NCBI GenBank assembly: GCA_002989075.1
Contig: PSQN01000002.1
Location: 388,097 to 452,096 of the forward strand
Length of the DNA: 64,000 nucleotides
Direction of reading: 5' to 3'
Origin: Arthonia radiata
Lineage: Eukaryota > Ascomycota > Arthoniomycetes > Arthoniales > Arthoniaceae
Shown piece after piece: positions 21,801-33,800 of the stretch. Position 1 is the stretch's first letter. The number at the start of each line of letters is the position of its first letter. The translations under genes and the position numbers were made by a program. The notes under the pieces are model-generated. The model worked only from the letters and a program-made list of their open reading frames with translations, was not told the origin of the DNA and did no database searches.

Positions 21801-24800
21801 GATGATCGAGCCAGCGCCATAGACAGACTAGTACTACAGAACCAGGACAACCGAGAGAGCGATATGCGCGACACCAACGAGCTGGCACTGGATGCCAACA
21901 TACGTTCAAATGGCGTTTCTTCTGGCTCGCCAACGATGTACACGCCCTATGACCAGATTTTGCCCCAAGCTGGTGGTGCTGCCGACTCATCTACCCGGCC
22001 ATCATCGCCGTCACTACCAGGAGATCTCATCAAGGTGGGAGGACAACTCAGTCACGAGCGACATAAAGTGCTCCTAGACATATTCTCTCAAACTGGTGGC
22101 GTGTTCCCAGGGACCAAAGAGATATGGTGGGCATTCGCATCAGAAGTGCGACGCAAAAAAGGTCTTACAACGCTCATACCCGATCCTACAACTATTTACC
22201 GCTTGACTAGAACTCTCTGCGAAGTTGGTACACTTCGCAGCGTGACATTTCCCCACAGGACATTATCAGGCACGACAGTAAAGCTCAAGATTCTAGTGCT
22301 GAGCACGGTGGATGATAAAGACCCGAAAGTCGCTGTACTGAAGGGCAAGATGCACAAAGCCTATCCTAGTGCCTACTTTCCGGAGAATTTCCCACTGGAG
22401 CCGGGCTTGAAAGCTAGAGCTGGCAGGAATCTTACTCGTGAGCGCGGGGAGAAGGGATCTAACAGAACGGAGTTCAACATGTGGTCGAACGTGTTGAAGC
22501 CTAAGCCAAGCTCGAGCGCAACGGTGCCAAACAGGGAGAAGGCGGTGACATCGTCTTCCAATGCAGGCTCGTCGCACGAGCAGCAGACGTCAGGGACGGC
22601 GCCGAAAGATGCGATACCACCCGAGAAACGAAAGGCGGCGCCCTTGGCGTCGCCCGCAAAGCGATCGAGGTCCTCTGCGAAAGGCTCCTCGCCGTCGCGC
22701 CCTGATCAAGATACGCAACGGCAAAGTCTCTCACTATATGACCGAAAGATGGCAACCGCGGCACGCAAAGATTTCATGTATAAAGTTCGCGCTCTTTCCA
22801 ATCCTTTGCATGTCTACAACGTACCAAGCGGCACCTACGGGACTATTTATGAGTGCCGTAAAAGGCAGAGACCAGCCGAAATGATGAGGATCGATACAGC
22901 AGCCCCAGCAAGGTTCGAAGCACAAATGCCGGAAAACATTGAGGCTATTGTATCCGCACAAGGACCCTTGCCTCAAGACAACCCTAGTCTGGCAGGACAA
23001 GAAGATGACTTCATGAATGAAGTAGATCGTGTGGCACAATGGGAGATTGACAATGCTGAGTTGCTTACACAAGGCAAAGAGCTTGCGCAACCGCGATTCA
23101 TCACTCACTTTGGTTGTCATAGCGGACCTTCAGAGCTTTTGGGGCAGCTCGACTTCAATCCTCCATCCAAGCCAGCTATGAGACGCGCAACTAACACCGG
23201 AATTGCCGACAATACAACGTCACAAAAATCACATACTTCTGTACAGCACTCGCGACACTCAAACACCGCTGATCGTGTGCAGTCCTCCAGAGCACTTGCT
23301 GATGATGGGACTTTTCAAGCATTCAGCCAACGCGGGAACAATACTGCTTCGTCAGAATTACATCGTGCCGGAGCGCAGACTCGTTTGATGGGCAAATATA
23401 GTCGCTTGCGCCGGCCATTGAACGCACCTGTACCAGTTTCACGAGGTACACAAAAAGGACCAGGAATAGCGGGCATCTCCGACCAGCACCGCACGTCGGA
23501 AGCTGCAGGGCCGCGTAGTGCACGACCCAAAGCATCAAAGCAAAGGGCGCCCGCCGTCAAGCCTACTGGGGCAGTGCCCCGAGGAGCAGGTCCAACGTCA
23601 ATCTGGACCGAGGAGGAGATCAGAAGGATGATCGTGGTCGTGGTTGCAACACGAGTCCTTGCTGGTGGCAAGACCAGATCCGCCGACTGGACACTTGTCA
23701 ACAAGTACATCAACTTCGATTTGCAAGGCATGACAGTTCCTGTGGCGTGGAATAAGATCTTCACTAGCCGCAAAGACCAGGTGCATGCTCTGGAATATCC
23801 CTTTCCCGAGGCGTATCTGACAGCTTACGAAAGAGGCGAGGTCTCGACCGTGAACTTCGATGACATTGCAGCTACGGACTGGGAATCCATCTTCAAATGG
23901 GCTTCTGAGCACGTGAGTGACTGGCAGGACGCATATGTCGAGACCGAAGCAACACTTTCAGTCGGCGGAGATGCTTCTTCAACAGCGTTCCAGGTGGGCA
24001 AGAAGTCACAGCTACCGGCTGCAAGGGAAGCACTAGAGAAACGGTTTCGCGTTGAGACTACTGACTCTGCTTTTGATCCGGATGACGTGTTCAATCCGAA
24101 GGGACTTGATGTTAAGATTCGAAGAGCGCAGGTAGACTTTCTGTATCAGCTACCCGTCCGCACGAAACACGCCCCCGCCGTCAGCATGGTCAATGAAAGG
24201 CCTGATATGCCTAATGAGATTGACATTGTAAGGTCAACGCTCAGGGCTGACGCCAACACACCGGACACACAAGAGAAGCAAAGCCTGCGAGAAAAGACGT
24301 TCCGAACAACTACAGAAGACTTACTGGCTACCGCCGTAAGGAGCTTGGAACTGGACAATGCAGTCGAAGTCAGCAAATCTCGTCTGTCGTATGCGTTCCG
24401 CAGTCAGTACTTCACCAACTTGTTACTTCGCAAATCCATTTGTTTAGGTACCTCCGAACGCTTTCGAGGCGCAATGCAGTACAAGCGAGAGCTTGATGAC
24501 AAAGTCGCGCATCGAACGGCCCACGATGCGCCCGTCATAAATTTCAGCTACTTCTCGGAGGACTCGCAAGTTATGGCGATGCTGAACTTGGTTGCGGCCG
24601 GCATGCTGAGACTGTCGCTAAGCGTACCACCCACTTCCCTCACGGAAAACGAGACTCAGAGTATACCTGTCAGCGCTTCAGAAGACACGGAAGGTGTCAA
24701 ATACCCAAGACACTTGCCACTCTGGGGCTCGCAGTTGACTAGTAGTCGGTCTGCCAAGGTTGATCCAACAGGACTCAACTTTCAGATTCAGGTACAGTTC

Positions 24801-25181
24801 ACGGAACTGTATGAGCCTGGGCTGCCGCCGATTGATCAGCACACTTGGGAGCCTCCAACAGCAATCGGCGATGCTTTCCCGCTCTGGTGCGACATGGAGC
24901 GTAATGTACGCGAAGATGTGTGGTATACAGTCGTCGTCAGCCTTGTGTGTTGGCTGGTGAGCCGGCCCATGAGCAGCGCCAAAGTAATCATGAGGGCATG
25001 GACGACGGCGGCGTCGTTGCAGCAGTGGGAGATTCAGAGGATGCTTGAGTGGCTGGAGGAAAGAGGCGTCACTAAGCGCGTCGAAGGCGATAGATGGACT
25101 CTGACGAAGTGGTGGTGGTGTGTACTTGGGGAAAGTGGATGGCGTTTGGGACAGAATAAAGCGGCAACGCAGGGAGGGTGA
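18832..25181 (+). CDS. Transcription factor TFIIIC, B-box-binding largest subunit (Tfc3-like)
   Basis: Two exons: 18832-18898 and 19105-25181, total 2047 residues. This subunit of TFIIIC binds the internal B box of tRNA genes and helps recruit TFIIIB and RNA polymerase III. Exon 1 (MALNFDRLVEHLLDQVALKG) joins across a 206-nt intron to ALYEDLPSWVQEYY. The B-block winged-helix domain is at about residues 135-185 (QLLSIIASRGAEGIHQPELV ... RTDRLHDSGYIVKRG). An Asp-rich segment lies near 330-360, followed by a second conserved block (KPFEIVSGRLTDWRI ... QHLGFVRDV). Long disordered and basic stretches separate these from a C-terminal helical part containing SIWTEEEIRRMIVVVVATRV. The length suits the fungal family. 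A 51-nt segment near 20,273 could be mistaken for an intron but is coding by family pattern. Confidence 0.85.
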
Positions 25182-25911
25182 TCAAAATGGGGGTTTGTAT
25201 GATATGATGATACCGTAGACGATGAAAATGGTGAGATGTATGATAGAGACGAGAGGATGACGAGCGAAGTCACAGACGCCACGTCTACGTCCAAGCGTAG
25301 TCTGGAGAATAAAACGGGATGCTTGTTGATCAATTCAAAACTTGCCTTGCCTGCTGCCTGTTCTGTCGTAAGCGCCTATTACTACTTTGTCTTAAAGCTT
25401 CATGCCTCCAGCACGTATAGACCAAGGTGGAATTCTTGCAATCGCTGGCGGCCTCTTTTGAAGGCCTTGCAGCATGGAGTCGCGACCGCTGGCCTTCTCT
25501 CACTTTCCGTCGTGAATTCCGACCCCTATGGGCACTATTGTACGATCTTGCTTCTCGTGAGCCTTCCCCATGCGAAACATAGGAAGTCAGCAACGTCAGA
25601 GATCCATCTGCTATCACTTTGCGCGTCACGGAGGCTCGGTTCAGGCAGTGAAACAGAATGGTATGCGAAGCGCAGAAGGAAGCACGAGGATTACGAAATG
25701 TTAGTAGAATAGTTCCCTATTCATTAATACATCTCGATGACTCGGGTGTTCGCGCGCACGACTGGAAGATGGCGTCCTACAGCCCTCGCATAAATCGATA
25801 CTTTACACAGGGGTCTGCGTGCACGACCAAAAATCGCGTCCTCCACCCCTCACCTCAGACTCACATCAAGCATCGAACGACTCAAGCGCCCTCACACCCC
25901 GTGTGCACAGA
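25182..25911. other. Convergent intergenic region
   Basis: 730 bp between the 3' ends of the TFIIIC gene and the minus-strand hypothetical gene. Open frames here show no recognisable protein. Nothing else is visible. Confidence 0.4.
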
Positions 25912-26589
25912 CTAGTCCTGCCGGATCGGCGGCGGGCAATCCGGGCCCGGATTGCCTTTGGTGTCGATGCACTCCGCGTCGTGCGTCGTCGCTCCGAACG
26001 TCCACAGCGACGTCTTCTTGAATTCCCTGTTTGCCTGGCCCGGGCGCACCATAACGTTATTCCGCCCCTGGTGGATCTCCAGCGTCAGTTCTGGGTCTTG
26101 AGATTGTACGTCTTGCACGCCGAGGAGGGTTAGTAGGCCGTGTGTCGACAAGGGGGTGCCTAGCGCCTGAATGAATTGCGGGGGCAGCGGCGTTTCCGTG
26201 GGCTTCGTGGGCGAGTACGCGAACTCGACGGGGACGGCTGTCACGGCGCCACTGTGGGACATCAAGTGCCACGAGCGCGGTTTCACCCACCCCAGGCCAC
26301 CGGGGATCTCAGTGACAGCGTCTTGAGTGTCGCCGACGGTCCACGGGGAGGTGGAGGGGCCGTGTTCGACCAGGCGCTCGGAGGGGGCGATGTCGAAGTG
26401 CTTGTGCAGGAGGAGGAGGCCGTGGGTTTCCCGGAGGTTGTGGACGTGGAAGAGGACGCGGATGGGGCCGTTGATGAGGGTTAGGACGAGAGTGGTGAGG
26501 TTGGGCAGGGCGGTTGAGAGAGAGGGGATGGCCGTGTAGGTTTCGTGGAGGGTTGGGAGGGTGAGGGGTGGGGAGATGAGGGTGGACAT
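25912..26589 (-). CDS. Hypothetical protein, 225 residues
   Basis: Single uninterrupted frame with natural amino-acid composition and strong third-position G/C bias. I do not recognise the family. It contains hydrophobic strands (NLTTLVLTLINGPIRVLFHV), a HGLLLLHKHFDI segment, and a C-terminal part with two cysteines (AECIDTKGNPGPDCPPP). No signal peptide, membrane helix or catalytic motif stands out. The start is the first ATG. The shape suggests a soluble, mainly beta protein. Function cannot be given. Confidence 0.6.
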   Translation of the reverse strand: MSTLISPPLTLPTLHETYTAIPSLSTALPNLTTLVLTLINGPIRVLFHVHNLRETHGLLLLHKHFDIAPSERLVEHGPSTSPWTVGDTQDAVTEIPGGLGWVKPRSWHLMSHSGAVTAVPVEFAYSPTKPTETPLPPQFIQALGTPLSTHGLLTLLGVQDVQSQDPELTLEIHQGRNNVMVRPGQANREFKKTSLWTFGATTHDAECIDTKGNPGPDCPPPIRQD

Positions 26590-28149
26590 TTTGTGTGGGG
26601 GGTGGGTAAGTGGTTTAGGTGTTTTGGGTTGAGGGTGTTGAGAAGATAGAGATTTAGGAAGTCGTAAGCGATAGTGAGTGAGGGAGAGGGGGAGGAAGAA
26701 AATGGAGCGCAGCAGAGCCTTTTAAGTAGTCATCATGTGCAAACACGGCTGTTTGAAGCACGCGTTGGTAACAGCGTCGGTGTGGTGTTTCTCGAAACCT
26801 CTGCAAACACACTCGTGGCCCTCTCTTAGGACCATCCTGATGCTGCCAGTGTTGCGGCGAGTAGGAGTGGTACGATGTGGTGTCAGCTCGGTGTGAAGCT
26901 CTTGGAGCATGATGCAGAGCTCCCACTACCGAGGCGAGGCAGCCGGGTGCAGCTGTTGGGCATCCATAACCGCCTGCTGCACTCAGGTGGGCGTTCAAGA
27001 CTCCTTCGAGCGGAATGTTTAGTTGGGGATTGTCTCACTACTCTTCTAGCAAGCCTTTGGCCTGTCGACCGTGGGCTTGCTTGGGTCAACAATATTTCTC
27101 GCTGCGTCAAACCGTGTCCAGCAAATGCAGGCCGTTCCAGCTACGTCGCAAGCCGCACTCGCGCGCTTCAGGCCTTCATCGATTCTCCACCAGTGTTCCT
27201 GGCATTCTTAAGCTCGCCAGCCAGGCCACGAGCACTTCCATCTCATCGCCGACGTATCGCAGGTCGTCGAGCGCGGGATATTCGAGTTGACGAAGGAGAA
27301 CAACTGCAGGCGATCTCGCTGTTGAAATAGTGGTAGTCACCATGCCTGCCAGGATACCTTGCCAGCCTCTGAGTCTGTTCCTCCTCCGGGCTTTGCATGA
27401 CAAGCTGGACGTCCGCGCGGGATCATACTGTGGAGAAGGGGTCTGATCGAGGATAAGGAAATATCTGGTGCTGGGAGAAGGTCTTTTGCTGCCTGACCTT
27501 TCAGGCACTCTTGCCCAAGCTAACCTGGTTTGGCGTAGGAAAGCGCCAGCCATCCCAATTCTTCATCTCACGCTTGCGCACCTCTTAGATACTCCTTGAT
27601 TTGTTGTCATTTACCTACAACCTATGCGATTACATCAATCACGCAGGGAAGCTCTTGTTCTGGGGCCGCGTACAAGGTATATCGGCGTGACAGAGACGTC
27701 GGAACGATCATTCTTTGAGCCGCTCCCTCAATACCAACCACCGTGGACACCTTCGAAAGCTCTTGTTTGAGCTCTGACAGAGCTACTCTGACCATCTTGC
27801 CATGTGTTCCTTTCGTCTCGGCTCGCCAAATCTCCCAAGCAGGGACGACGATCGGAACTATGACCCAAATAGGCTCTCCATCTACGTTTTGCGAGGAAAG
27901 TAATACGCTATGCTGTCTTCTTCAGCACTTTTCTGAATTCAAGTTTGTTTTGATGACAAGCTTTTCATGCATTAGTGGAAAGACGAATTCTGAAGTTCCA
28001 ATACCTGTGCTCGATCCCTTTAGTCAACGTACCGGGTGGAAGTTGGTTTGTTGCCCTGGTTGCATTTGCTTAAACCCCCGATATCCTCCGCGGTCGTACA
28101 TATTCCTATCTACCCGTTTTGCTCGAATCTGGATCACCCCTTAGCCTTA
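26590..28149. other. 1.6-kb region without a supported gene
   Basis: Frames occur on both strands. The minus-strand one near 27,180-27,550 includes LLRQLEYPALDDLRYVGDEM, which looks protein-like but has no start, splice or family support, so it may be a decayed gene fragment. No repeat or RNA gene was recognised. The promoter of the family gene at 28,150 must lie at the right end. Confidence 0.35.
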
Positions 28150-28947
28150 ATGACTAGCTCCACGACAGCCGCTCCGACAACCTACAATCCCACCACTTTC
28201 ATCACGACCGCAAAGACCTCCGTCAAGATGATCATGCCTTGGAACATAGCATATCGCGGGCACACTCTTCGCGTTGATGGGACGCATGTGGCCACAGCCT
28301 TTCACTACACCCGAGAGGAGTACAGTAGAGCAGACGCGGAGCACTGGCATCGCACGATGCTAGAGATCTTTCCGGGCAAAGTCGATCACCGCGTCCAGTC
28401 CAATCACCGCATTCAAGATAAGATGATGTACGAAGCCTGGCTCGCGAGGGAATCGAAGACCATGCAGAGCTCTGCTACACGTAATCGCGATGGCACCACC
28501 TTCGCTCTGAACCCCTAATCCGCCACAGACAAGCACGTTCGGTCGGAGTTCGGTGAACGCTGGATCGGCGATTATCAATTCGGTGGAGAGGGTGCGTTAT
28601 GGAAACACGCCACCATTACCGTCGAGCCCCACTACAAGGTGTGTCAACCGCCTGAGAATGCGACGATGGTATTCCACCGCGTGCGTCATCCCGGAATGCG
28701 GCTTGAGTTCGAATGCAAAGATGTGCCCGCCGGCGTTCCGCTGGACGAGATCTTTACGCTTGCGTGCTTCCTGGTCCTGCGCCGCTTGTATGAGGAAGGC
28801 CCCAGCCAAATTCTGCGAAGGAGGAAGTCTTCCGAAGAGCCGTCCTCTGAGACAGAACAGAATCCGGAGACTTCGGCAAGCCCGAGCACTCATGCAGGTG
28901 GCGGCATTGGCAATGTGTTGCATAGGGTACATGAAGCGTGGCACTGA
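28150..28947 (+). CDS. Unrecognised fungal family, member A (intact)
   Basis: Two exons, 28150-28480 and 28529-28947, with a 48-nt GT-AG phase-1 intron; 249 residues. The family layout seen in all four local copies is Y-[DN]-P-x-T near the start, a beta-rich part with [FM]PW, a VDG/VNG turn, a central FG-x-x-W-[IT]-G block, and a C-terminal [AV]P-x-[GY]-x-PL-[DH]-E-[IVL]-F hydrophobic helix ending LR-x-x-YE. In this member these are YNPTTF, IMPWNIAYRG, RVDGTHVATA, EFGERWIGDYQFGG and PAGVPLDEIFTLACFLVLRR. The arrangement of strands followed by one buried hydrophobic helix is reminiscent of the tubby/LURP-one/scramblase fold, but this is inference. There is no signal peptide. Function unknown. 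Confidence 0.65.
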
Positions 28948-29406
28948 CGATAGCCATACATATGACACGATGTCTGGCGTCCTTGACATGCATTAGCCCA
29001 CTAGAAGACGTAGAACGTCACTCTGTGTTGACGTTCTCGACGTATACGGAAGCAGATCGCTGAATGCACCCGAATAGTACCTCTTTGCAAGGTACCCGTC
29101 ACACGTCTTCCACTAATGTTTCAATGCGGCTTGCAGTCACAGGTGTTCTTTTCGACACACAAGTCTGCGACTTGACAGGTAACTGTGTTGATGACTGATG
29201 ACGTAACGCCAAATGAAGTGAAACTCGCTGCATAATTGCTCTATTAGCCTGCGTGCAGGTAAAACTCAGAGTCTGAGGCGTTGCGAGTGTCCCGACTCTG
29301 TTCTGCACCAACATCTAATCCAAATCCTTCACTAACAGCGGCCTGGTCATACCACGGCAGAGTCGAGCACAACGCCTCGCCATCCTCAATTGTTGAGTCT
29401 GAAAAG
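28948..29406. other. Spacer between family members A and B
   Basis: About 460 bp between two same-strand family genes. No coding frame of note and no repeat was recognised. It probably contains the 3' UTR of A and the former promoter of B. Confidence 0.4.
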
Positions 29407-30250
29407 ATGTCCGAGGAGGCAGCGGACTACGACCCATGAACGCTACAAACATTAAAAGCAGTCGAGATCGAGGTCACTTTTCCTTGGTCCAAACCACGAA
29501 CCTTATGGAATCTCAGCGTCAACGGCAAGCTCGTCGCAAAAGCGCGCTACAAGGTCGCCAAGATACCAAAGAAGAAGTCGCCCATGTACCGCCGTATATG
29601 GCTGGAGATCTACATCGGCAGCCTGTACAGGAACGACAATCCCCTTCACTATAGCGACACGCAAACTATCACCAATATCGCAATTGCAAGGCAGTCCAAC
29701 AACCATAACAGCGTAGCAAGCGACGAACGCGGTGATACGTCGGGTTGGCCGTTCTCGCTGACGCCGCTCCATGTCCCTCCAGAGACGGGGCAGAAACACC
29801 ATGTTCGTTCCACGTTCGGCGATCAATGGATCGGGGTACTCGCGCAAGGCTATCGCGGCGGGCCGGTCCCACGCAATGGCATCTTCACTCACCGACCTTG
29901 GGCGGATGAGCAAGCCGGTGCGGTAGAATTCTTGGCTGTTCGAAATAAGAGTGGTCGGCGGTCGTTCAAGGGCAGAGTCCCCGCGTACACGCCGCTCGAT
30001 GAGCTCTTTTCCGTAATGTGTGTTCTGATGCTCAGGTATTCGTACGATTTTGGGGGTAACGAGTCGTTGCCACTCAAGCTTATTACATGTGGTTTTGGAG
30101 AGCACGCGCGTTTTGAATCGGAGAGTCCAACTGAATGGGCGGACTCACATGGGGAAGACCCGCAGGAGGAGAGCAGTAGTGGCAGGAGGCTTCGATGGTA
30201 TTTCTGCTACTACAAGTCGACTAAGGGAATTGGGCATTGCAAGCGAGCTA
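29407..30250 (+). pseudogene. Unrecognised fungal family, member B, with early in-frame TGA
   Basis: The frame opens with ATG at 29,407 and reads SEEAADYDP, then TGA at 29,437-29,439, then TLQTLKAVEIEVTFPWSKP, so a stop sits inside the family's YDPxTL motif. After it the frame stays open and keeps every family block: LSVNGKLVAKARYKV, STFGDQWIGVL, PAYTPLDELFSVMCVLMLRY. A likely 51-nt phase-1 intron at 29,732-29,782 falls at the same place as the intron of member A, just before HVRS.FG..WIG. The frame runs past the expected family terminus (QEESSSGRR), where member C has TGA and this copy has CGA, and closes only at 30,549. Either a recent pseudogene, or translated from a downstream start (ATG at 29,590). 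Confidence 0.55.
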
Positions 30251-30884
30251 ACATGAGGAGGGGGCAAATACGCTTGCTGTGGAGGGATTCTTCTACAAAG
30301 CCGCGACCAGTGTTTCAGCGAGATCCGAAGAGCTCAGTGGGTTCGAGCACTCACTCAATTGCGGCATGTTCTCATGACATTAGAAATACGGATTGGATTG
30401 CCATACCCGATACTCAAATCAGAGGTATGCTGTGCCTGGCATGCGGACTAGAAGCCGCAGCTTCCATGTGTGTTCTTCTGTGGCCTTCAAAGCAACCGCT
30501 AGCACAGCTTTTCCCGGAGGGTTTCTGGGTATCAAATTGGGTACGCTGAGACAGCGCCGGCCCTTTAGCTGCCCTGTAGCGGAGTTGAGGCAACGGAACG
30601 TATCGTGTGGATGCTCTAAAGCTTGCCAGAGGGCAATGTCAGCACTGACGTTTCTGTACAGCATCGGAACCAGTTACAACCGCATCCGAGCCGGTTATTT
30701 TAGAGCAGTGCTGGCTAAGGGGACGTTGAAGGGACTGTAGAGAGGCACGTAATCAAATGTGTGGACGCTCTGAGACTTACCCGACGCTGATACTCTTTGA
30801 GCCGAAAACCGCCTTGCAGTTGCTGCGATCTAATCTTTGCGATTACCATCAGTGGCTCGCTGATGATAGCGTAATAATCCCAAC
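30251..30884. other. 3' region between member B and the DUF4470-MYND gene
   Basis: About 630 bp. The open frame of member B continues to 30,549 without family resemblance and is probably read-out past a lost stop. A convergent 3' UTR of the MYND gene ends in this stretch. Nothing else recognised. Confidence 0.35.
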
Positions 30885-33800
30885 TCATGTCTTGCAAAAC
30901 TTCTTGTGGGCATTCCAGTCAGCCTTCTGGCATTCCTTCGAGCAGTATTTGACGACCTTGCATCTGCCGCAAGCAAGTAACTTAGCGTCAGATCCATCGC
31001 GGCTGCACACAGCACAAAAGTCTGTAGCCGCTGCGTTCGAGGCGTCGTAGACCTTGTCGACGTAGGGGACGAAGTAAAGCGGCGAGATAGCGGCACGCAC
31101 TGCATAGCGCTCTGCTGTCTTCCACTGCGGGAGACTCAGGTACTTCTCCGGAAACCCAAGACCTCGGCCGCAGCTGCACAGGGGATCCTGGTTGTGGACC
31201 CACGGCTGCTGTTTCCACTTCTCTGACTGCCACTCGCAAGTCTGTTTGTGCTGCCAGGTACGGCAGCGCTCGACGTATGTAGCGAGCATGCCGTGCCAAA
31301 GCTTGAGCTCTTCGAGGTTGCACTGAATCTGACATAAGCGGCGCTCTGTGATAGCCCCCAGAAAGCGGTTGAGCGATTGCATCTTTGAGTGAGTCAAAGG
31401 TATGACAGCCGCGTCGAGGAAGACTGTGTGGTTACCGAGGTCGAGTTTGAGAGCAGAGACGAGGACAAGTATGTGAACACCACCATGGTCCGGAACAGAG
31501 AGCCCGAAGACCTCAGCCTTCTGACCCTGCACGCCGGAGTAATGCATATAGAGGCTCATCAGAGAGTCCTTCAAGTTGACGCGCGTAGACGGACAGTCCT
31601 GGCTTGTGCGCATGTATCTCTCGCGCAATTTGCGTTCACTGTCAGACATCTGGAATGAGATATGAGGGGTCAACCAGTCCAGGTTCTGTTTCAGATCCAA
31701 TCCGGGGTGCAAGTCGTTATTCAGGCGCGGAACATTTGCAATCGTCGTAGCGTGACGCGGGAACGACGTTAATAAGGCGTCTTGCTCGCTGCCTGCCGCA
31801 AAGACATGGGTCCGAACGGTCACTTCGATGTAGGCCGATTTGCGGGCGATGCGAATGGAAGCAGCTGATACGCGCACCGGTAGTGGGTAGCGGAGTACCT
31901 CATCGAACGATGCTGGAGACTTGCTCACGGTGATGCGAATGCTGAAAGGCCCATCTTGCGTTAGAGAGACTGCACCTCCGCCTCTGAGCGCATCAAGAGC
32001 CGATCCAGGCGGCAGCTCCCACTTCGTTGTTGCAGAACTCATGCGAAAACCGTGCGAGGCAAACGCGAGGTGCACTGGAGATCTATCGCTGGCAGTTGGG
32101 ACAACGACGGTCCGTGCGAGGGATAGCGAGTTCTGAACGCGCCCGGGAGACAGTGGTGTTGCTAATTGAGGCGGACTCGTCGATAGGTAGACCTGGGTCA
32201 GATGTCAGCCTGAAACGTCGACCCTAGCAGGCACGTCCTGCGCTGCACGATCTCTTTGCATTTACGAATGCTGCTTCCGTGTGGGTGGTGGGCGTAAACA
32301 GCATAGATGTGAGAGAAAGATAGCTACTCACCTCGGCTCTGTTTCCTTGTCTTGTACTGTAAATCGTCAACTCAAGGCCGAGACGATCAGCGAATAGCAA
32401 AACAGATTGAGGACTGGACTGCAGTGCTAACGATATGACAGCGTCTTCTGGTTCCATCAGCAGCAGCCATGAGGGGACCATGAAAGACGCAAGGAGAGGT
32501 GATTCCTTCGAGCTCCAGTTGGCCTCATCGGTCTCGATTGCTAAGTGTGGTTCAAGCGAGGTCAGCTTGGAACCTTTTCTCACCTTGCCAAAGCAAAGTT
32601 CCACGGCAGCAAAACAGTTCATCCATGCACGCCCTTTGAACGTTGGAGATGACTTGATGATACCCACCACAAGAGGACTGCCAAGCTTTTCCGGCTTCGA
32701 TAGGACGTCTGTGAAAGGCTTCAGGCTTGCCAGCGGCACTTGAAGGGTGACGCAAAGCGCCGGCGGTACATCGGATTGACCACGCAGTGAACCTTGGTCC
32801 GTTGAGAAGAGTGAGCTGGCACTCTTTGGCCGTAGTAATGCATCAGCCGAGAATATGTTGAATAGATGGAGCTGCACGTAGAGCTCCTGGATGAAATTCT
32901 GACCCATCAGGCCACAATCACGCTCGATTGCGTCGACGAGACTTCGACTAACGCTATGCCAATCAGCCTGGACACGAGATTTGAGGTATGCCAGTAACGC
33001 CACAAACGAGCCGCGGTGTGATTTGGGTAGCTGGAATTGTCGGCCTTTAGGACTGGCAAGTAGCCTGGAAATGCTGGACCCGAGTTCTTCGTGATCAAAG
33101 AGGCTTTTGTAGATACCGTGAAGACCCTGAACGAGGTCCGCAGTATCTATTTGCAGAGACCTGCCTGTCAGAACAGACGGCTTCCATAACATCCTGCAGT
33201 ACTCTTGACCCTCAATGTCTTTGACAAAGCCGGGCATGCTTTTGGAGATCGAGTTGAAGATAGCCTCTTCTGGAGCGACGAAAGATGCGTTCGTCCAATA
33301 CTCTATGGGCCACAAGCCAAGCAGAGCAGCCATTGTAACAAAGTCGCCATGTAGTATACTCGTGAAGGTAGAAGCAAGCTCTGAATTGTGCTTGACCAGA
33401 ATGTCCGTGTACACCGTTGACTGATCAACTGGGTCCAGAAGTGGAATAACACAAATCAAGAGGTTCAAACTGCCCAAATGGTCCGCCAGATTTGATGTGT
33501 CAATCACGTTGAACACCCGCGAAGGTTTCGAAGGCAGAAGCTCGCTCTCGCGCGGGTGATTATCCGTGTTCCGATCTGATAGAGCGCTGCAAAACACAAG
33601 AGCGTCCCCAACCATGACTTCGACCGTGATGAGAGACGAAGTTTGTTGGTATGCCTGAGCCCAAATCTTGAATTGGGAGCGTGCTGTTCTGGAAAGCTTC
33701 TCGAGATCAGTGACAGCGGACGGGATGCTAGCGTAAGGGGAGGTTCCAGTAATCTTGACGTACGCCGCCGCAAGATGATAGCCTAGCAACGGATCGAGGC

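Noticed and set aside
30885-32075. Separate MYND-finger gene starting near 32,075
   Set aside because: That start is GTG in the middle of a continuing exon; the frame joins the upstream DUF4470 exon with good splice sites.
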